A stretch of DNA of 64,000 nt, from contig NZ_CP108414.1 of assembly GCF_035978755.1 (NCBI RefSeq), positions 1,860,001 through 1,924,000 of the forward strand, written 5' to 3'. The notes beneath the pieces are model-generated. The model saw only the letters and a program-made list of their open reading frames with translations. It was not told the origin of the DNA and made no database searches. The position numbers were made by a program, and so were the translations under genes. Shown here piece after piece: positions 16,052 to 23,638 of the stretch. Source of the stretch: Streptomyces sp. NBC_01298. GTDB taxonomy: Bacteria; Actinomycetota; Actinomycetes; Streptomycetales; Streptomycetaceae. Each line of letters begins with the position of its first letter. Position 1 is the first letter of the stretch.

Positions 16052-16417
16052 ATGACTAGCACCCCAGTCCCCTTCAGTGACGGCTGTGTCAAGGTCGCCG
16101 ACTGGCTCGCCTACCAAGCCGCCTTCGACATCCCCGCCGCAGTGGCCTTCAACCTCGACGCCGCAGTGGCCTTCACTGAGCCGGGCTGCCGGGGCGACAG
16201 CCAGCGGTTTCAGCCCGGCAGGTACAACCTGGCCAACCTCACCATCTCCAACGACTCCATCCGCTCAGTCACAGTCCCCAAGGGCTGGCGGGTCACGCTC
16301 TTCGAGCACGCGGACTTCTCCGGAGCACAAGCCATCATCGAAGCCGACACCGGCAACCTCGGTGGCGAGATCGACGGCCGCACCTCCTCTCTCATCGTCG
16401 AGAACACCCTCAGGTAA
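16052..16417 (+). CDS. Beta/gamma-crystallin-fold protein
   Basis: A 121-residue protein with an AGGAA site before its ATG and no signal peptide. Residues ~70-118 carry the beta/gamma-crystallin signature: NDSIRSVTVPKGWRVTLFEH, then ADFSGAQAI, then DGRTSSLIVE. Residues 12-65 may form the partner motif (GCVKVADWLAYQAAF, then FQPGRYNLANL). Bacterial members often bind calcium through N/D-x-S/T-S sites, and the NDSI stretch could supply one half of such a site. It ends 23 bases before a strong hairpin. It is cargo of the mobile element, and its physiological role is unknown. Confidence 0.75.
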   Translation: MTSTPVPFSDGCVKVADWLAYQAAFDIPAAVAFNLDAAVAFTEPGCRGDSQRFQPGRYNLANLTISNDSIRSVTVPKGWRVTLFEHADFSGAQAIIEADTGNLGGEIDGRTSSLIVENTLR

Positions 16418-16440
16418 CTCCCCCGAAGCACACGCAGGTG

Positions 16441-16472
16441 GGCTCCTGACCCCACGAACGGGGCCAGGAGCC
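16441..16472 (+). terminator. Hairpin after the crystallin-like gene
   Basis: GGCTCCTGACCCC (16441-16453) pairs with GGGGCCAGGAGCC (16460-16472) with one A-C mismatch and a 6 nt loop. It lies 23 bases after the stop codon. Confidence 0.75.
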
Positions 16473-16562
16473 ACAATCCCGGGAGACTGGTCCGCACAAG
16501 ATCACTCCGAGTGTCACTGGCAGCCGTGGTACCAGCCGGTAGAACCCCTCAGCGCCACGGCT

Positions 16563-17012
16563 CTACGTGACACTCGCATACGCCCGGTGCCGCTGGCGGT
16601 ACGCCCGCGAGCGGCACTTCCCGCTGCAGTACAGGCGGTCCGAGCGGTAACCCGTGGCGAAGCCCTTGTAGACGAGGGTGTCGCACACCGGGCACCAGTA
16701 CCGCTCCCAGCCGGGCCACTGCTCCTCCCGGGCGTCCATGGCAACGGTCATCTGGGCGAGGAGGCGGGGCCAGCGGCCACGCTCGCGGTACGCCTTCGAG
16801 CGGCAGGCCGCACTGCCGTAGAGCCGCCGCCGCGAGCACCCCCGGGGCAGCGGCTTGCGGCAGCAAGGAGCGGACGTCGAGGGTACGACGTCGTCCGTCC
16901 TCGTGGAGCGGATCTGAGCCAGGGCCGAGCAATGCGCCGCACGGCAGGTCGAATTCACGGCCACCGGGCGGCGCAACCGGCGATCTACGATCGTGACTAC
17001 TCCGAGGCTCAA
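16563..17012 (-). CDS. Protein with two zinc-ribbon-like modules
   Basis: Up to 149 residues are read from TTG 17012; no ATG or good ribosome-binding site supports this start, so the N-terminus is uncertain. Two similar Cys modules are visible. One is around CCRKPLPRGCSRRRLYGSAA followed by CRSKAYRER (~50-78). The second runs from WCPVCDTLV to YCSGKCRSRAYRQRHR (~106-143). The repeated C-x3-C-R-S-(K/R)-A-Y-R-(E/Q)-R ending is typical of small actinobacterial zinc-ribbon proteins. It probably binds zinc and perhaps nucleic acid. The upstream half could be a degenerated copy of the downstream one. The start region borders repeat B, which may have displaced the natural promoter. Confidence 0.55.
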   Translation of the reverse strand: MSLGVVTIVDRRLRRPVAVNSTCRAAHCSALAQIRSTRTDDVVPSTSAPCCRKPLPRGCSRRRLYGSAACRSKAYRERGRWPRLLAQMTVAMDAREEQWPGWERYWCPVCDTLVYKGFATGYRSDRLYCSGKCRSRAYRQRHRAYASVT

Positions 17013-17016
17013 GGCA

Positions 17017-17063
17017 TCAAGATCATCCCATGGCCCCCTTTGGACTCACCTCGGCGATACCCC
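17017..17063 (+). repeat. ~50-bp repeat, copy B
   Basis: ATCAAGATCATCCCATGG is followed by CCCCCTTTGG and a diverged end (CTCGGCGATACCCC). It is in direct orientation with copy C, which starts 68 bases further on, and inverted relative to copy A at 13342. Confidence 0.7.
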
Positions 17064-17084
17064 ACGTAAATCCGAGCGGATCAG

Positions 17085-17137
17085 GGCTCCAAGATCATCC
17101 CGTCGCCCCTTTGGCGCGTATCTCGGTCACACCCCCC
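17085..17137 (+). repeat. ~50-bp repeat, copy C
   Basis: The copy runs GGCTCCAAGATCATCCCG, then TCGCCCCTTTGGCGCG, then TATCTCGGTCACACCCC. It is the closest match to the reverse complement of copy A. With copies A and B it brackets all of the element's cargo except the tail-assembly-like gene. Confidence 0.75.
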
Positions 17138-17306
17138 TGAGGCCAACCTCAACCAGCAGGACCTGACCAGCCGAAGAGCAGCGATGCCTTCATCAGGTGG
17201 TCCCGTGATTACCCTCATGGCCCGCCGCATGAGGAAGCCCAGCGCTTTCCAGCACACCGAACTCCACCGAGGCGAGCTGGCTACCTGAGCGACCCCTCAC
17301 TGCTTG

Positions 17307-17645
17307 TCATGATTGCGACGTGCCACAGGTTGGGCAGACCCCGCTCTCCTGGAAGCTGGGAGTGTTGATCCGCTCGTACATGTCCTGCAGATAGGCGAGG
17401 TCGGAGACCAAGAGGACCTCGATGACACCCGCATGGACGTTCGTCACCGTGCCCAAATTTGTGACCACCTGAGACAACAAGACCACGCCCAGGTATGCGG
17501 GGTTCTCCCGGACCCGCAGGTCCACCCCCGCGGTCAGCTCATCTCGGGCTGTGGCGGGCCGCATCTTGCCCTTGCGGTGACGGACACCTGCCCCATCGAC
17601 ATACCCATGGGGCAACTCAAACTCGAACTCCGTCGCAGACGTCAT
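17307..17645 (-). CDS. Orphan phage tail-assembly-like protein
   Basis: A 112-residue protein; I start it at ATG 17645 because GGAGG lies five bases upstream (the frame is open further up). It reads FELPHGYVDGAGVRHRKG, then MRPATARDEL, then NPAYLGVVLLSQVVTNLG, then VSDLAYLQDMYERIN, ending in CPTCG. This matches the pattern of small proteins encoded with contractile phage-tail-like and contractile-injection-system loci of actinobacteria, thought to help tail assembly. No sheath, tube or baseplate gene is near, so it is an orphan. The terminal CxxC could bind zinc. It lies at the extreme right end of the mobile element, about 150 bp from the junction. Confidence 0.65.
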   Translation of the reverse strand: MTSATEFEFELPHGYVDGAGVRHRKGKMRPATARDELTAGVDLRVRENPAYLGVVLLSQVVTNLGTVTNVHAGVIEVLLVSDLAYLQDMYERINTPSFQESGVCPTCGTSQS

Positions 17646-17770
17646 GGCTCCTCCATACTCGGTGATCACTTGCCGTGGACACTGCACCACGCAGGCCGAC
17701 CCCAAACCTTGCTCACACGCCCCCGGATCGAGTGAACGTAACGGCCCCGATCGATCCCGGCCATCCCCGT

Positions 17771-17803
17771 CTCACGAGACATCCGAATCGCGAAGAACAT
17801 CTC
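17771..17803 (+). repeat. Right junction and subterminal motif of the element
   Basis: CTCACGAGACA (17771-17781) is the inverted counterpart of the left-end TGTCTCATGAG, with one mismatch. CATCTC (17798-17803) matches the left junction CACCTC in five of six bases and is in frame with the resumed DUF317 gene. Confidence 0.6.
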
Positions 17804-18790
17804 CATGCCCATGACGGCTGGACCACCCTCGCGGTCGGCACCTACTCCGGGGGCAAGAGCGTCCACCTCCACGGCGAGGACCACCTCCGCACGGAGGAGA
17901 CGGACTACGCCTCCGAAGCCGAGGCCGTAGCCGACTTCCACCGCCGCCACACCGTTGCGGTCCGCCCCGGCCCGGCCCCTCTCACCGACGTCGAGCGCGA
18001 CGCCTTGGCCGTCCTAGGCACAGCTCCGCCCTCCCCCACGCCGCCACCGGCACCTTTGGGCTTCGCAGCCGAGGAGACATCCCAGCTGGTGCCCGTGTAC
18101 GCCAACGGTCCCGGCGACCACGAAACCCTCCTGAAGGACTTCTTCGCCGCCAACGGAGAATGGGAAAGATGGCGGCCGCACGACGAGACCACCATCGCCA
18201 GCCACGAGTCCCTCACCCTGCGCGTCGAGTTCCTCCACGAGGCCACGCACGGCGACAGCGCCTGGACGATCGCCGCCTACGAGTCACCCGTCGGCGAACG
18301 CCTCTGGCATGCCACCGCCACCCCGGCCACCCCCGCCGAAGTCATTCGCGCCCTCCTCAACAGCCTCAGCACCGAGGACTCCTGGGGCCGGGGATCCGGC
18401 GGCCCCGTCAAGGAGGAAGACCTCGCCCACGCGTCCCGCCCCCTGGGCGACGCGGGCTGGCCCTTGAAGGTCGGATCCCGGCTGATCGAGTGGACGGCGC
18501 CCACGACCGACGCGGCAGGCCTGCGCTTCGACACCCTCGTCAAGCAAGGAGACGTCCTGCCGGCCTGGACAATCTGGGGCGGCAACACGACCGAAAGCCC
18601 CTCATGGGCCATCCACCTCTCCGCATATGCCCCCACGGGCCTCATCCAGGACATCAGCTTCGAACTGGCTCACGGCTACAACCACCGCCAGCCCCCAATC
18701 GACGCTGTAGCCCCAGCCCGCCAGATCGCCCAGAAGCCGGTCGCGGCCTCACCCCCGGCCGCGACGCATCGGCCCCCTCCCAGACGCTGA
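17804..18790 (+). pseudogene. 3' part of the interrupted DUF317-family gene
   Basis: This segment encodes the last ~328 residues of the protein whose start lies at 6891. It opens with HAHDGWTTLAVGTYSGGKSV, exactly the continuation expected after the left fragment. It then shows the typical layout: a linker (RPGPAPLTDVERDALAVLG), an 'YANGPGDHETLLKDFF' unit, one DUF317-like repeat (TPAEVIRALLNSL), and a second (WTIWGGNTTESPSWAIHLSA then LIQDISFELAH). The role of DUF317 proteins is unknown; they are common in Streptomyces chromosomes and integrative elements. An in-frame ATG at 17675 could drive a truncated product. A strong terminator follows at 18886. Confidence 0.85.
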
Positions 18791-18885
18791 ACCGGCGAAC
18801 CCTCCTCGGAGTGCGGTCTGGATGGCCAACACGCAGAGACGCGCCTCCACGCCACGACGCGACGGGGCATCGAGCTACTGTCTGA

Positions 18886-18924
18886 GTGAGACCCCGTCGA
18901 ATCCCCCCCTCGACGGGGTCTCAC
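18886..18924 (+). terminator. Strong 15-bp perfect hairpin
   Basis: GTGAGACCCCGTCGA (18886-18900) and TCGACGGGGTCTCAC (18910-18924) pair perfectly around ATCCCCCCC. It lies about 95 bases after the DUF317 3' fragment and is the likely end of the original left-arm transcript. Confidence 0.85.
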
Positions 18925-19178
18925 CGCATGCCCGGGACAACCACAGCAGGGCCCTACCTCCTGGGCTCGCCCGCAAGGAGCCGCCCGCAAAAGCCCTGCA
19001 GCGGGGTCTGGCATCCAGCGGCCAAGCGGCGCTGACGGCTTCCTATAGCAGTGGATCCGCGAATTCCGAATTCCCAGATCCGCCGCATCATGGAAGGACA
19101 CCGCCACCCCCTGTCCGCACCACGAGAGGCCGACGCCGCTGCCTGATCCACAACTCGATACCGCTGCCCGCCGAGCGG
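18925..19178. other. Non-coding gap between convergent genes
   Basis: Apart from the terminator just to its left, I see no gene, RNA or repeat here. It separates the convergent DUF317 remnant and DUF5655 gene. Confidence 0.5.
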
Positions 19179-20075
19179 TCACGCCGCTTCGTAAGCCATC
19201 CGTAGGAGCGGCTCTACTCGGGGCAGATCGCGGTCCGTGCGCAGCCGGACTTCGAGGTCGCCCGTTCCGTGGTGGCCGATCTCGCTGACGTCCCGGGTGA
19301 ATCCAGGGACCAGGTCGATCTCCTTCGATGACAGGCGAAGGGTCATGACGACCTCCTGCAGGTGTCCGTGGCTGACGCAGGCGAAGTTCCGCAGCGTCCG
19401 GTAGGCCCGGTACTGCTTGCGGTCGACGCGGCTCACGTCGTCACCGAGTCCCAGGATCAGCTCCTCCAGCGCGGCCCGCAGGTCCGAGACCCCGGTGTTG
19501 TCCACCGGCCTGTCTCCCTGAGCTGCCCTGCGCTGCCGACGGTCGCTTCGGACCGCTCCGTCGGCGACGACGGAGGCAACCGGCTCAAGGGCCAGGAGGT
19601 CGTTGCCGAAGTAGCTGTAGCGGACCAGGTCGATGCTGCGCCGGATCTCGCGCACGGCGTGCACGTCGTAGCGCGTGAAGTCCTCCGCAACGCAGATCAG
19701 CCTGGGCGCGCTCCACAGCACTTGGTCGGCGGCCGCTTCCCCGAGCCGGTCGCGGACCAGGTGCTGGAACTCCGCCTTGTGGTCGACGAGCCACGAGAGG
19801 TAGAAGAGGCCCTGCGTGATGACGCCGGCGTCCCGCCCACGCTTGTACTCGACGACGACGGGCGAACCGTTCTCGTCGATACCGAGCGAGTCGATCCTGC
19901 CCCCGTGCACCGGCCCCGTGCTGTACTCGCTCGCCAGGAACCGGACGCCGAGCAGGAGCTCCATGTTCCCCTCGACCACGTCCTGAAGATGGCGCTCCAG
20001 CTCCGCCGGCCTCGCGGTGATCTCCACCGCGCCCCCACCGCTCACATCGAACAGCCTCAGTCTAAGCACCCCCAT
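19179..20075 (-). CDS. DUF5655 protein with NucS/PD-(D/E)XK-like nuclease domain
   Basis: About 298 residues are read from ATG 20075 (MGVLRLRLFDV). Residues ~25-115 resemble the RecB/NucS-type nuclease core, with an Asp in HGGRIDSLGID (~60) and VVVEYKRGRD (~75) giving the D...ExK triad. The following GLFYLSWLVDHKAEFQHLV segment is typical. Residues ~195-298 match DUF5655 (KQYRAYRTLRNFACV, then EIGHHGTGDLEVRL). Proteins of this design are widespread in bacteria and have been annotated as endonuclease-like or, misleadingly, as transporters. It probably cuts or binds nucleic acid. It is followed on the same strand by the HNH/ATPase pair, suggesting a small defence neighbourhood. Confidence 0.75.
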   Translation of the reverse strand: MGVLRLRLFDVSGGGAVEITARPAELERHLQDVVEGNMELLLGVRFLASEYSTGPVHGGRIDSLGIDENGSPVVVEYKRGRDAGVITQGLFYLSWLVDHKAEFQHLVRDRLGEAAADQVLWSAPRLICVAEDFTRYDVHAVREIRRSIDLVRYSYFGNDLLALEPVASVVADGAVRSDRRQRRAAQGDRPVDNTGVSDLRAALEELILGLGDDVSRVDRKQYRAYRTLRNFACVSHGHLQEVVMTLRLSSKEIDLVPGFTRDVSEIGHHGTGDLEVRLRTDRDLPRVEPLLRMAYEAA

Positions 20076-20260
20076 GCATCGCTGTATCCAGAGGCCACAA
20101 CAGCGGTGGAGAGCGAATTGTTTCCGCCTCGACCCGCCGGGACGTAAAGATCCTGTGAGAGGCTGAAAGCCGGAGTCGATCGCCCCACACGTACCCTTGT
20201 GGCACATGTGTGGCACAGCACCACACGACTCGTGTTCGGAAGCTGCGTTTTCGCAGGTCA

Positions 20261-20303
20261 GCCCCCGTAGCTCAGCGGATAGAGCAGGCGCCTTCTAAGC
20301 GCC
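20261..20303 (+). pseudogene. 5' half of tRNA-Arg (anticodon TCT), truncated
   Basis: GCCCCCGTAGCTCAGCGG starts a normal tRNA acceptor strand and D-arm, followed by the anticodon stem-loop GGCGC-CTTCTAA-GCGCC with anticodon TCT. The homology then stops: there is no variable loop, T-arm (GGTTCGA) or matching 3' acceptor strand in the following 90 bases. It is a scar of a break inside or just after the anticodon arm, as left by integration into or deletion across a tRNA gene. It cannot make a functional tRNA. Confidence 0.8.
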
Positions 20304-20395
20304 TCCTCCACCAGGGCGCGTGCCTGGCCACGGAGTTCGACAGCTTGGCGCAGGCGAGCGGTCAGCTGGAGAGGTGAAGCCGATCAGCGGGCGGG
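20304..20395. other. Short stretch after the tRNA fragment, possible gene-end scrap
   Basis: One forward frame ending in TGA at 20374-20376 encodes LATEFDSLAQASGQLER, which looks like a natural helical C-terminus. No start or homologue is recognisable. It may be the end of another gene joined here by rearrangement. Confidence 0.3.
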
Positions 20396-21298
20396 TCACG
20401 CTTCTGACGGGACGTGTTCGATTGGGCTGCGCCAACCGCCGTTGATGTACGAATCGTCCTCGGCAAGGGCCCGGTACAGCGCGGCCATGGGTGTGTTGAG
20501 AGACTCACCCGCGCCCCTCGCGGCGGCATGATCAGCCAGTATCCGACTGATCCCGTGGCGGGGGAGGCCGCGGGCAGTCCATGTGGCCACAAGGTTGCTC
20601 ACCGCGGATAGCTCCGACACCACCGCGTAGGTGAAGCGTGTGTCGAGTTCGAGGACCCTGAGGTGGGAGTTCAGCCGTGCGGCGAGAACCGGGGGCCATT
20701 CCGGGTGGGGGCTGACAGAGAACGCAGCCACTATGCCGCGGGTAGCGGTGGGCGGGAGGATTCGGGCCACCAGCCACGGGTGCTCGAAGAGGGTCTGGAC
20801 GGGATAGTACGGGTGGAGGGTCTGCTCTTCCTCAGTGGCCGGGGCGTGCTCTCCCTTCTTCTTGTTGCAGTCACCGCACGCGGGGACGAGGTTCACCGGC
20901 ACCACGGCGAGAAGCGGGTACTTCATCTTGGGGAGGTGGTGGTCGATCGTGGATACCGTGCCGATGGTGCACAGAGGGCAGAAGGCCGACCTCGCCTTGA
21001 TCGCGTCGTAGGTCGTGCGGCCGGGCCCCCTCGTGTCGACGAGGCGCCCTTCGTAGACCTTCGCCAGCCGCTCACGGTCGGCCTTGTTCGCGGGCTGCTC
21101 GTTGAGGTGGCCAAGCGTGTGGAGTGCCTGCTTCTGGGCGGCAGCCTCGAACTGGTCGGCGGCGTCGACGACGTCGTCCTCGGCCGCGGCCAGCTTGGCG
21201 AAGGTGGCAGGCCGGGTGTTGGTGATGCAGGTGATGTAGACGTCTCGGGAGTTCTGCGGAGGCGGCGTGAGGCTACGGCGCATCTCTGGGCCCTTCAT
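20396..21298 (-). CDS. HNH endonuclease, Septu PtuB-like
   Basis: A 300-residue protein. The HNH core is unmistakable: CPLCTIGTVSTIDHHLPK supplies the first zinc Cys pair and the DHH catalytic end, and VPVNLVPACGDCNKKKGEH gives the Asn helix and second Cys pair with the final His. Residues 1-100 are helical (AAQKQALHTLGHLNEQP) and 200-300 form a helical tail. The start at 21298 has GGAGAG seven bases upstream and overlaps the ATPase gene by 26 bases; an ATG at 21283 is an alternative. In Septu systems an ABC-like ATPase (PtuA) works with an HNH nuclease (PtuB) to stop phage. Order, overlap and domain content fit that design. Confidence 0.8.
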   Translation of the reverse strand: MKGPEMRRSLTPPPQNSRDVYITCITNTRPATFAKLAAAEDDVVDAADQFEAAAQKQALHTLGHLNEQPANKADRERLAKVYEGRLVDTRGPGRTTYDAIKARSAFCPLCTIGTVSTIDHHLPKMKYPLLAVVPVNLVPACGDCNKKKGEHAPATEEEQTLHPYYPVQTLFEHPWLVARILPPTATRGIVAAFSVSPHPEWPPVLAARLNSHLRVLELDTRFTYAVVSELSAVSNLVATWTARGLPRHGISRILADHAAARGAGESLNTPMAALYRALAEDDSYINGGWRSPIEHVPSEA

Positions 21299-22814
21299 GG
21301 CGGGTCTCTCCGTCGCGGACGGCGATCAGTGCGCTGAGGGCGACGCGTGCCTCGCTGCCCATCCGGTGGTTGTACCGAGCGAGGACCTGGTCGTAGGTCA
21401 TTTCCTGGTTGACGAGGGTTCGCAGGTCTTTCAGGAAGCCGGATTCGGTGACTTCGAGAGTGAAGACCTCGTGGGTGAGGACACCCACGTTCTCGCCCCA
21501 GGTCTCGATTCCCGGGGGCCTGGCGCGGAGGTGGTCGCCGTGGCGCTGGAGCTTCCACACACAGCGGGCGGGGAGTTCCTGGGTGACCACCGGTGAGTGG
21601 GTGGCGACGATGGCGAGTCCGTTGCGGTCGGCCAGCAGGGCAGAGACGGTGCGCATGAACGCGGCCAGCAGCGGGGGGTGGAGGTGGGTTTCGGGTTCGT
21701 CGATGATGACGAGAGTGCGCTCGTCGACGTTCTCGATCAGCCGGGTGACGGTGAGTATGACGATCCTGTGGCCGGCGGAGAGCTTTCCGAACAGGGCTCT
21801 GGCTTTGCGGATCTGGCCGGCGACGGTGGGGGTGCTTTCAAAGGCGTCGAGCCAGCCGTCTTCCAGGAGGCCACCGCCGTTGTAGTCGAGGGTCCGCATG
21901 GCGTCGATCCACCGAGGGGTGCGTTCACGGGTCATGCAGGCACGCACGGCGTTGGTGAAGTCCCGACGCAGCTGGTTGGGGGTCTTGAAGCGGGGCGGCG
22001 CGGAGCCCGGGACATGGAGGCCGACATAGGAGGTGTCGAACATGGCGTCGCCGTGGAGAAGGGGGAAGCCATCGAAGGCACTGAAGGAGACCATCACCAG
22101 GTTCGCGAAGGACCGCCCCTGCCGGCCCTCCTCGGTAACGAGGCCGAACCTGGCGGGATCCGGCTCGTCGGCGGCCACGGCCCGTGCCAGACGGGACAGC
22201 ACGAACGACTTCCCTACGCCGTTGCGTCCGGTCAGCGCGTGAATGTTCGTGGGCGGTTGCGAGCCGGGAACGGCCGCGAACGTGAACCGTGGCGGGTTGG
22301 TGCCGTCGCGGCCAGGAGGGGTGTAGCCGATGCCGAAGGACTGCCTGCGGGCGCCTCCGCCGGCCAGCCGGCGCATCTGCCCGCGTACCGTTGCCAATTT
22401 CACGTACCGCAGGAGCGAGTCACGGGTGACGTCGTATTCCAGCGCGGTGGTCAAGACGGCTTCATCGCTCGCCATGTCACGCAGCGCCCGAAGTACCTCA
22501 GCCCGCTCCCGATCGGGAAGGTGCCGCAGGTTCTCGTAGTAGGAGACGTCCTGCCCGACAGAGAAGAAATCGTCGTCCAAGCGCACGAACCGGTCTGGCA
22601 CGGGCGGCATGCGGCGCCCTCGGGGATCCATTGCCGCGTGCGCGATCCTCACCGCACCGACCGGCTCCTCCAGCCGCGCCAGGTGCAGGACGTATCCGGT
22701 GCGGTGGCCATCAGGAGAGCGGACGTCGGGCACCAGCACCCCGTCGAACCCCTCCTCCCACAGGGCCGCGAGCCCCTGCGCTTCCGCCCCGCGAGGCCCC
22801 ACCACAAACCGCAC
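21273..22814 (-). CDS. AAA/ABC-like ATPase, Septu PtuA-like
   Basis: A 513-residue ATPase starting at GTG 22814. Walker A is LTGRNGVGKSF (~195). An ABC-type signature LSAGH lies at ~355, and the Walker B is LVIIDEPETHLHPPLL (~378-393), followed by a switch histidine in AIVATHSPVV (~417). This is the SMC/ABC-like fold of overcoming-lysogenisation-type and Septu ATPases. The N-terminal 150 residues are a family-specific region. It overlaps the HNH nuclease gene, so the two proteins are likely made together and form a complex. A role in anti-phage defence is inferred from this pairing; retron- and Gabija-like systems use related ATPases but different partners. Confidence 0.8.
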   Translation of the reverse strand: MRFVVGPRGAEAQGLAALWEEGFDGVLVPDVRSPDGHRTGYVLHLARLEEPVGAVRIAHAAMDPRGRRMPPVPDRFVRLDDDFFSVGQDVSYYENLRHLPDRERAEVLRALRDMASDEAVLTTALEYDVTRDSLLRYVKLATVRGQMRRLAGGGARRQSFGIGYTPPGRDGTNPPRFTFAAVPGSQPPTNIHALTGRNGVGKSFVLSRLARAVAADEPDPARFGLVTEEGRQGRSFANLVMVSFSAFDGFPLLHGDAMFDTSYVGLHVPGSAPPRFKTPNQLRRDFTNAVRACMTRERTPRWIDAMRTLDYNGGGLLEDGWLDAFESTPTVAGQIRKARALFGKLSAGHRIVILTVTRLIENVDERTLVIIDEPETHLHPPLLAAFMRTVSALLADRNGLAIVATHSPVVTQELPARCVWKLQRHGDHLRARPPGIETWGENVGVLTHEVFTLEVTESGFLKDLRTLVNQEMTYDQVLARYNHRMGSEARVALSALIAVRDGETRHEGPRDAP

Positions 22815-22951
22815 CCTCTGCCCCTCCCCATGTCTTGACAGCCGATCCTAGCCACAGGCGGGAAGGCCACGCCCTCGCCCCTCAAGTCCTTGGGAGATAA
22901 CTGCCTGCCGTTACAGGGCCCGCCCTGGCCCAGGGCGAAGACGCACTCTCG

Positions 22952-23506
22952 TCACAGCTGCCGCGCCGCATGCGGGAACTGCGGAGCAAGGAGATCGACA
23001 GCCTCGTCCCAGCGAAATCGGTCAGCACCCCCGCCGGACTTCGGGCGGTGCGGCTCGTAGCTGCCGAACACAGCACCCATCTCACGCAGCTGGTCAACGC
23101 TACGCCGATACGCGAGGTGAGCAGCGAGGGCAGTGTTGACATAGGGCAGAACCACAGTGGGAATGCCCATACCAAGCGCCTCGCACAGAATGCCGAGAGC
23201 AAGGTTGTCCGCGAAGCCGGCAGCCCATTTATTGACCGTGTTGAAGGTGGCTGGTGCGACGGTGATGGCGTCGGCCCTCGGGTACGACCGCGCGTCGCCG
23301 GATGAGCGCCAGACGGAACGGATCGGATAACCAATCTGTTCCTCGATCGCCTGGCAGTCGAGGAAGTCGATGGCCTGCGGGGTGGAGATGACCCCGACTT
23401 CCCAGCCCCGCTCTTGTGCGGCAGTGATGAGTATGCCGACATCGCCGGCGATCCCCGCAGCGCAGACGACGACGTACAGGACAGGCTTACGTTGCGGCTC
23501 GGTCAC
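22952..23506 (-). CDS. Flavoprotein (PPC-decarboxylase/HFCD family)
   Basis: A 184-residue protein; GTG 23506 is chosen because GGGAG lies nine bases upstream. It has the flavoprotein fold of homo-oligomeric FMN cysteine decarboxylases: VLYVVVCAAGIAGDVG near the start, APATFNTVNKWAAGFADNLA (~85-105) matching the family's substrate/FMN region, and LPYVNTALAAHLAYRRSVDQ (~120). Actinobacterial stand-alone members are often encoded beside NUDIX hydrolases and regulators, and a NUDIX gene lies just upstream here. The substrate is unknown; the family decarboxylates C-terminal or phosphopantothenoyl cysteine. Confidence 0.8.
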   Translation of the reverse strand: MTEPQRKPVLYVVVCAAGIAGDVGILITAAQERGWEVGVISTPQAIDFLDCQAIEEQIGYPIRSVWRSSGDARSYPRADAITVAPATFNTVNKWAAGFADNLALGILCEALGMGIPTVVLPYVNTALAAHLAYRRSVDQLREMGAVFGSYEPHRPKSGGGADRFRWDEAVDLLAPQFPHAARQL

Positions 23507-23638
23507 GCGGGTACTCCCAGTCGACGGCTCGAGCGGTCGAGTTATGGCAGGGTACGACAACGGCCTCGGGTGGCTATCTCGTGGGCCAGATCCCGGACCG
23601 CCGGCTCCCGACGCATCTGCGGCTCGCAGATGGGCCGA

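Larger units (their letters stand above)
7287..17797 (+). mobile_element. 10.5-kb tyrosine-recombinase element (Tn554/RIT-like) inside the DUF317 gene
   Basis: The element is defined by the interrupted host gene on both sides. The host frame reads CAC CTC at 7281-7286 and CAT CTC at 17798-17803, giving near-identical 6 bp junction sequences (CAYCTC). About 16-20 bp inside each end lies an inverted TGTCTCRTGAG motif. The left 6 kb holds three overlapping tyrosine-recombinase genes and a small helix-turn-helix/coiled-coil gene, the arrangement seen in Tn554 (tnpA, tnpB, tnpC) and in recombinase-in-trio elements. The right 4.4 kb is cargo: two paralogous secreted proteins, a serine recombinase, an IS5-type remnant, a beta/gamma-crystallin-like protein, a zinc-ribbon protein and a phage-tail-assembly-like protein. 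Non-identical junction hexamers without a true target duplication fit the known Tn554 mechanism. The classification is inferred. Confidence 0.8.

Noticed and set aside
13342..17137. Possible CRISPR array from the ~50-bp repeats
   Set aside because: There are only three copies, in both orientations, kilobases apart and diverged, with no spacer regularity and no cas genes.
20261..20303. Functional tRNA-Arg
   Set aside because: The T-arm and 3' acceptor strand are missing, so it was called a truncated remnant.
21597..22838. Plus-strand frame opposite the Septu-like ATPase
   Set aside because: The minus strand contains Walker A, signature and Walker B motifs; the plus frame is a composition artefact.
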